Assembly: GCA_021163775.1 (NCBI GenBank)
Contig: JAGGTI010000051.1
Location: 1 to 45,889 of the forward strand
DNA length: 45,889 nucleotides
Direction of reading: 5' to 3'
Origin: Candidatus Zixiibacteriota bacterium
Lineage (GTDB): Bacteria > Zixibacteria > MSB-5A5 > GN15 > FEB-12
Part shown: in pieces, positions 41,433-45,889 of the stretch
Numbering within the stretch: the stretch's first letter is position 1
Layout: each line of letters starts with the position of its first letter
Program-made: the position numbers and the translations under genes
The notes under the pieces: model-generated
The model's input: only the letters and a program-made list of their open reading frames with translations
Databases searched by the model: none
What the model was told of the DNA's origin: nothing

Positions 41433-42452
41433 TTATTTCGAGGTTCCATACTGGCTGGTGTCGATATTTCTAAGAAACGCGGCGGCTTCTTCAGGGGCCG
41501 TAGGATTAATGTAAAATCCGGTACCCCACTCAAAACCGGCCATCTTGGTCAGCCTCGGAATAATCTCAAAATGCCAATGATAGTACTCGGTGCATTCACG
41601 GACCAGCGGCCGTGTATGCAGTACATAGTTAAATGGTGGATTATTCAGTGCCATTTTGAGCCGAAGCAAGGTGTCCTTGAGACAACGTGCGAGAGTCAGG
41701 TATTCAGCATCCGACATCTCCAAATAACTTGATTGATGCGCTTTGGGGATGATACAGGCTTCAAAAGGGAATCGGGACGCATACGGCATATAAGCCACGA
41801 AAGCATCGTGATCCCTAATAATACGCTCCTGGTCGGAAAGCTCCTGGCGAATGACATCACAGAAAATACAGCGTTCTTTGAAATCGTAATATCGACGCGC
41901 GCCGGCGACTTCTTCCACAATACGCATCGGAACAATTGGAGTGGCAATAAGCTGACTGTGGGAGTGCTCCAGTGACGAACCAGCCGCCTCACCATAGTTC
42001 TTGAAAACAATAATATGCTTAAACCGCAGGTCACGTTCCAAATCAGTCATCCGTTCGCGGTACGACCACAGGACGTTGCGCACTTCATTGTCGGTCATAT
42101 CAACCATATCGTGCGCATGTTCAGGCGTCTCAATAATGACCTCATGCGCACCCACACCGTTCATTTGATCGTAGATTCCATGAGGAGCACGATCCAGAGT
42201 TCCCTCAACTTTCAGGGCCGGATACTTATTGGAGATAACACGAAGATGCCAGCCGGGACGATCCGGTTCAGAACCAGCCTCACGATAAGCCAGAACCTCT
42301 GGCGGTGTGTGACTTTCGTTACCGGGACAGAACGGGCACATCGAAGCCTCTTTGTTGCGAGGAACAGTAACATAAGAAGATGGCCGATTGCGCCGTTCGG
42401 TGGAAATTATCACCCAGCGACCGGTAATTGGTTCACGTCGTAACTCTGGCAT
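41433..42452 (-). CDS. galT: Galactose-1-phosphate uridylyltransferase
   Basis: GalT exchanges UMP between UDP-glucose and galactose-1-phosphate (Leloir pathway). The 339-residue protein has the zinc Cys pair CPFCPGNE near residue 40, the HIT-like active site EHSHSQL with the nucleophilic central His, a second Cys pair CIFCDVI, and HWHFEIIPR near the end. HSHSQ instead of the common HPHxQ occurs in the divergent GalT branch. The ATG at 42452 has GGAG six bases upstream; a TTG two codons earlier is unlikely. It is followed by glgA at 19 bp. Other NDP-sugar adenylyl- or uridylyl-transfers are possible in this branch. Confidence 0.9.
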   Translation of the reverse strand: MPELRREPITGRWVIISTERRNRPSSYVTVPRNKEASMCPFCPGNESHTPPEVLAYREAGSEPDRPGWHLRVISNKYPALKVEGTLDRAPHGIYDQMNGVGAHEVIIETPEHAHDMVDMTDNEVRNVLWSYRERMTDLERDLRFKHIIVFKNYGEAAGSSLEHSHSQLIATPIVPMRIVEEVAGARRYYDFKERCIFCDVIRQELSDQERIIRDHDAFVAYMPYASRFPFEACIIPKAHQSSYLEMSDAEYLTLARCLKDTLLRLKMALNNPPFNYVLHTRPLVRECTEYYHWHFEIIPRLTKMAGFEWGTGFYINPTAPEEAAAFLRNIDTSQYGTSK

Positions 42453-42568
42453 ATACAACTCCGAATAGACTTAGTAATAATACGGTTGTCCGTCTCTGCT
42501 GTCAACACAACCCTGATTTGCTCTCGGCGCCAATCCCTTTATTCAATTTCGTCCGAGCCATTCCAAAA

Positions 42569-43846
42569 TCAGAAATTCAGAATACCTTTATCGCTCACAC
42601 GGTTCTCAGACAACACCTGCAGAAGCTCTTCTTCAGCGGCTGACAAGCTTATATTCCTTCTATCGGCTGTGGCTCGCATCGTCTTAATCGCCTTATCAAA
42701 CTGATACTCCTGGTATTCCGATGAGTTACCCCACCGAAACGATGGCACCTCTTTGTCGGTAATAAGCGTGCCACCAAATAGATTACAGCACACACCAATA
42801 TTGATCCCCGTATTAAGCAGGGTTCCGATGCCAAATTTGGTGTGGTCACCGATAAACGATCCGACCTTGATCGACCCGGTATCAATGCTCTCACCCTGAA
42901 GCGTTATCCTGATATTGGAATAATTATTTTTCAAATCGGAGTTAGTCGTCATTGCCCCAAAATTAACCCATGAGCCAACATAGGCATGTCCAATAAACCC
43001 GGCGTGATACTTATTTACATACGACTGAAAGACAGACTCTTCGATTTCCCCACCGACACGACAGGTATGACCAATCGATGACCCACTCACTTTGCCAGCC
43101 ACCACTACTGAATTCGGGCCGATATGGCACGGGCCGTAAATCGCCACCTGGGATTCAATACGCGTATTATCACCGATATAAACTGGCCCGTGGGTAGCAT
43201 CAATCAGAGAACCAGGCCGCACGCTGACGCCCGTCCCAAGATAGACCTGATTAGGGTTGAGCACATGAAATCCTTCAGGAATCTGAGACATATCACAAGG
43301 TGTCAGAGACGATTTCAGAAATGCGAAGTCAGCCACGATCTCGCAATCGATATCTTCGATTAGCTCCCAGCATCGTTGGTACAAAGTGGCTGTCGTATTA
43401 AGCTCGGCCAGATTGTCACCAGCCGTTTCAAAAGCGGCCCGGTATTCATCCTGAGTAGCCAGAGCCGGTATCCGGTCACAACTCTCATGCGGAAAGACCA
43501 CTCCCGCCGTTTCGCCAGTAGAAGTGACCAGTCGCGTAATCAGACGAGCACTGTCAATCTGTTCAACCAGATTACCGTAGTCGCGTAGTCGCCCGTTGAG
43601 GAACAACATCGCCTGACCCTCTTCCCGCTTGATAATGTTCACCGGATAGTCACGAAACTCAGCACTCACGACAGCAGATAACATATTGCGAGCCGCAAAA
43701 CAAATATCAGGTTGTTCGAAGTATCTCTCGGCCCGGCGAAACAGTGGTAGAATCCCAGCCCGCATGCAGTAGACTGGTCTCAGATGTGTCAGCGGGTAGA
43801 ACTGATGATACTTGTCATCTTCGTAAAAACATATCTTGGTTGCCAT
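42569..43846 (-). CDS. GlmU-like sugar nucleotidyltransferase with left-handed beta-helix
   Basis: This 425-residue protein matches the alternative-GlmU type found in Bacteroidota and relatives. Its N-terminal part (MATKICFYEDDKYHQFYPLT, then RPVYCMRAGILPLFRRAERY) resembles a reduced nucleotidyltransferase domain, and residues ~205-380 form hexapeptide repeats of a left-handed beta-helix (VYIGDNTRIESQVAIYGPCH, IGPNSVVVAGKVSG, VGSFIGDHTKFGIGT). Such proteins are thought to supply UDP-GlcNAc or related sugars for cell wall or glycan synthesis; activity is inferred. The ATG at 43846 has AGGAAGG upstream. It is first in the galT-glgA-GT-C gene string. Confidence 0.85.
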   Translation of the reverse strand: MATKICFYEDDKYHQFYPLTHLRPVYCMRAGILPLFRRAERYFEQPDICFAARNMLSAVVSAEFRDYPVNIIKREEGQAMLFLNGRLRDYGNLVEQIDSARLITRLVTSTGETAGVVFPHESCDRIPALATQDEYRAAFETAGDNLAELNTTATLYQRCWELIEDIDCEIVADFAFLKSSLTPCDMSQIPEGFHVLNPNQVYLGTGVSVRPGSLIDATHGPVYIGDNTRIESQVAIYGPCHIGPNSVVVAGKVSGSSIGHTCRVGGEIEESVFQSYVNKYHAGFIGHAYVGSWVNFGAMTTNSDLKNNYSNIRITLQGESIDTGSIKVGSFIGDHTKFGIGTLLNTGINIGVCCNLFGGTLITDKEVPSFRWGNSSEYQEYQFDKAIKTMRATADRRNISLSAAEEELLQVLSENRVSDKGILNF

Positions 43847-43957
43847 GATGCCTTCCTGGATTTTGCTTCCGGTGATCCTTATCAAACTATCGACCGATAA
43901 TCTGTCGGTAATTGCTCCGACAGATCAGGCATACCTTTCGGTATCTTTTCTGATCTC

Positions 43958-44488
43958 CTACCGGGATGACTCACTCAGCAACCAGCCCCGTTTCTGCATT
44001 AGCTTCAACAATGGCAATCCCAGAGCGTAACAGGAGATCAACTGTCCAACCCCGATCATTTGCACCGAGAACCAGTACCCAAAACCCAGAATTGGTGCCA
44101 AGTAGGCCGACACACCGAATGCGTTGATCAGTACCGGAGGAAGCGGTGCAATAACGACACCAAAAGTATCGCTTGCCACTACTTGACGCTCCTGGAGCCG
44201 GCGTGACAGTAAAAAAACCGTTCGAGTAAGAATCGCGGCTATCAGAGTCAGCAGAGAACCAAAAACAATATCCTGCCAACCCATACCACCGAACACGTTG
44301 GCCAGCAAACACCCGACAAAGAGGCCGGGAATAGCGGCCCTGGTCAGAAACGGCAGGACGGTCAGAGCTTCGGCCACCCGAACTTGATAGACACCGAACG
44401 AGATCGGAAGAAAGGCCAATCCCAATACGACATAGACTGCGGCAATCAACCCTGCCAGAGCAGTTTCTTTCAAACTAAAATGAGTCAC
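43958..44488 (-). CDS. QueT-like membrane transporter (queuosine precursor family)
   Basis: The 176-residue protein has about five membrane helices and the QueT family pattern: TALAGLIAAVYVVLGLAFLP, ISFGVYQVRVAEALTVLPFL, IPGLFVGCLLANVFGGMGWQ, IVFGSLLTLIAAIL, and a final VQMIGVGQLISCYALGLPLL. QueT proteins are substrate-binding S components for pre-queuosine uptake. The start is a GTG at 44488, without a strong ribosome site, chosen because homology begins immediately after it. I found no preQ1 riboswitch signature in the short upstream gap. It lies 31 bp downstream of the WYL regulator gene on the same strand. Confidence 0.8.
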   Translation of the reverse strand: MTHFSLKETALAGLIAAVYVVLGLAFLPISFGVYQVRVAEALTVLPFLTRAAIPGLFVGCLLANVFGGMGWQDIVFGSLLTLIAAILTRTVFLLSRRLQERQVVASDTFGVVIAPLPPVLINAFGVSAYLAPILGFGYWFSVQMIGVGQLISCYALGLPLLKLMQKRGWLLSESSR

Positions 44489-44519
44489 ACCGTCAGGAAA
44501 TCCGCACGGACGCCAAAAG

Positions 44520-45173
44520 TCAACCTTTTTTGCGATGAGGCTGTCGTGCGCCTTCTGACGATTTGCCCCGACACGAGTGTCTCCGGCACGAGCGTCCCCG
44601 ACAGATTTCTAACTTACGGATTCGGCCTAATTCGAATTCTTGAGGCCGTCCCTGTTCGGTCTTGGCCAGAAGTAGACTTACTCGCTCATCCCTTATTAAA
44701 ACCCCACACGGCCACATAGTATGAATCTCGCTTCTACGACCCTGAAGCTCAATCTTAACCGGGCAATGTTCAACATACGCTTTGATAAACCGATCAAGCC
44801 AGCGGCTTACTGCCGGAATTGTTCGGGATGGTCGAACCGGTTTGAACTGGTAAACCTCGGCACTGTTTAGACTATTTTGTCTAAGTCCCAGCTTGCGACC
44901 AACACCGCGAAACAAACGCGCAAAGTGAGGATACTCGGCCAGCGGATTATGATCAAGCGCATAGCGAAGGAGGTTGATTTCTTCGGCCGACAAACGAGTG
45001 GAATCTGACTGTGATTCCAACTCAGCAAGTGGATTCAATTCCGTCAGCGTGTTAAGATACCGATAAAGTGTCCGCTGAGACACGCCACAGGCCTGGCTCA
45101 TCTCTCGCACAGTCATCTGTTTTCCGCCCTGTTTCATCCTGGCCAGGGTGATTAGTCGTTCAAGTTTTGGCAT
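44520..45173 (-). CDS. HTH-WYL transcriptional regulator
   Basis: The 217-residue protein has an N-terminal winged HTH of the DeoR/HTH_11 type (LERLITLARMKQGGKQMTVR, then EMSQACGVSQRTLYRYLNTL, ~3-47), a linker, and a C-terminal WYL-like domain (~130-192: EHCPVKIELQGRRSEIHTMW, VLIRDERVSLLLAK, EFELGRIRKLEI). These regulators bind DNA through the HTH and a ligand, often nucleic acid, through WYL. The Trp-Tyr-Leu signature itself is altered to LLLA. The last ~25 residues are an Arg/Ser/Cys-rich tail (RGRSCRRHSCRGKSSEGARQ) translated from a short repeat and may be non-native. The ATG has GGGGAG upstream. It may regulate the adjacent QueT-like gene. Confidence 0.8.
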   Translation of the reverse strand: MPKLERLITLARMKQGGKQMTVREMSQACGVSQRTLYRYLNTLTELNPLAELESQSDSTRLSAEEINLLRYALDHNPLAEYPHFARLFRGVGRKLGLRQNSLNSAEVYQFKPVRPSRTIPAVSRWLDRFIKAYVEHCPVKIELQGRRSEIHTMWPCGVLIRDERVSLLLAKTEQGRPQEFELGRIRKLEICRGRSCRRHSCRGKSSEGARQPHRKKG

Positions 45174-45270
45174 GTGCTCCCCTTTCTATCAACCGCATCG
45201 TAATAAGACCCCTATATTTTGTGGGCGGCAGACGCCCGGAGGCTGTCCCATAAGTTACATGTTCTGCCAG
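45174..45270. repeat. Partial repeat module ahead of the tandem array
   Basis: From about 45213 the sequence TATATTTTGTGGGCGGCAGA, then CGCCCGGAGGCTGTCCC, matches the block at 5543-5580 and the first ~20 bases of each array unit. It is an older, separate copy of the same module. Confidence 0.65.
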
Positions 45271-45889
45271 TTTTGTGGGCGGCAGACGCCCTCGTCTGCC
45301 CCAGAACCTCGTAGCGCACGGGGGCGTACACCACGCACGAAACACTTGGCGCCGACTTATGGGACAACCTCTCCACACCTGCCGACTGCCCACTAGTATC
45401 GTGAAGTAGACTGACAAACCGTGTCAGTTAAAATTAGATCAGGAACACCGATAGAGGATAAGTTTGGAGAAGCCCGCTCAATCCTTTTGTGGGCGGCAGA
45501 CGCCCTCGTCTGCCCCAGAACCTCGTAGCGCACGGGGGCGTACACCACGCACGAAACACTTGGCGCCGACTTATGGGACAACCTCTCCACACCTGCCGAC
45601 TGCCCACTAGTATCGTGAAGTAGACTGACAAACCGTGTCAGTTAAAATTAGATCAGGAACACCGATAGAGGATAAGTTTGGAGAAGCCCGCTCAATCCTT
45701 TTGTGGGCGGCAGACGCCCTCGTCTGCCCCAGAACCTCGTAGCGCACGGGGGCGTACACCACGCACGAAACACTTGGCACCGACTTTTGGGACAACCTCT
45801 CCACATCTGCCGACAGCCGTTCAATCCTTGTGGGTTTTTGTGGGCGGCAGACGCCCTCGTCTGCCCCAGAACCTCGTGGCGCACGGGGG
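45271..45889. repeat. 214-bp tandem repeat array, continuing past the window
   Basis: Units start at 45271, 45485 and 45699; the first two are 214 bp and nearly identical. The third diverges after ~115 bp and a fourth begins at 45836 and is cut by the window end. Each unit opens with TTTTGTGGGC and a hairpin GGCAGACG-CCCT-CGTCTGCC. It then has CGCACGGGGGCGTAC, GGCGCCGACTTATGGGACAA, and in complete units the palindrome ACTGACA-N5-TGTCAGT. Overlapping reading frames such as RFWGRRGRLPPTK are translated repeat and not genes. No coding or RNA role can be assigned. Confidence 0.92.

Noticed and set aside
45393-45884. Several ~65-80-residue frames in the tandem array
   Set aside because: They are the same repeat translated several times; no ribosome sites or conserved protein features beyond repeat identity.

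Overview
The window is about 45.9 kb of bacterial chromosome from an uncultured-type, Gram-negative, motile heterotroph. Genes are packed into short operons on both strands with good Shine-Dalgarno sites. Secreted proteins ending in dockerin-like calcium repeats, Cys-rich ACC...DGSC modules, a bacterial-type alternative GlmU and many short intergenic hairpin repeats suggest the FCB superphylum. Candidate phylum Zixibacteria or a relative is my best guess; this is inference from protein style and no marker gene here proves it.

Layout. 1-670: cheW with a sigma-28-like promoter. 901-3325: operon of M29 aminopeptidase, ferritin-like protein and SDR reductase, converging on an M1-like secreted peptidase (3327-5477). 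5679-7396: ECF sigma factor, anti-sigma, YbjQ-like and PspC operon. 7842-11186: minor-pilin operon (PilV, PilW and two tandem PilX paralogues) behind a near-perfect sigma-54 promoter. 11573-13096: histidine ammonia-lyase-like enzyme with an unusual Ala-Cys-Gly cofactor triad. 13373-14215: DEDDh exonuclease fused to a WYL domain. 14815-16495: second ECF/anti-sigma pair with a divergent small membrane protein. 17122-17535: Rrf2 regulator with a structured leader. 17833-20473: chemoreceptor plus second CheW. 21090-22555: TPR protein overlapped by a small secreted peptide gene. 22911-22983: tRNA-Phe. 23054-26836: nucleosidase, unknown membrane protein, ROK kinase and small membrane protein. 27013-30594: HisS divergent from an S9 peptidase. 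30684-33293: SPOR lipoprotein, cysteine synthase-family enzyme with a DUF1573 protein, and a ferredoxin. 33429-37387: two secreted dockerin proteins. 37724-37879: tRNA-Cys and tRNA-Gly. 38040-43846: carbohydrate operon (GlmU-like, GalT, GlgA, GT-C glycosyltransferase). 43958-45173: QueT-like transporter with an HTH-WYL regulator. 45271-45889: 214-bp tandem array running off the window.

Functional threads. Motility and surface behaviour recur: two CheW proteins, a chemoreceptor with sigma-28-like promoter elements, and a sigma-54-controlled pilus-tip operon. Protein and amino-acid scavenging is represented by M29, M1-like and S9 peptidases and the ammonia-lyase. The carbohydrate operon links galactose phosphate, nucleotide sugars and glycogen.

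The most unusual signals are: several families of short intergenic hairpins whose copies differ by compensatory stem changes, so they look conserved as structures; a secreted small peptide gene overlapping a stand-alone TPR gene; an exonuclease-WYL fusion; and an Rrf2 leader with a consensus promoter followed by two inverted repeats. No CRISPR array, prophage, transposase or rRNA gene is visible.
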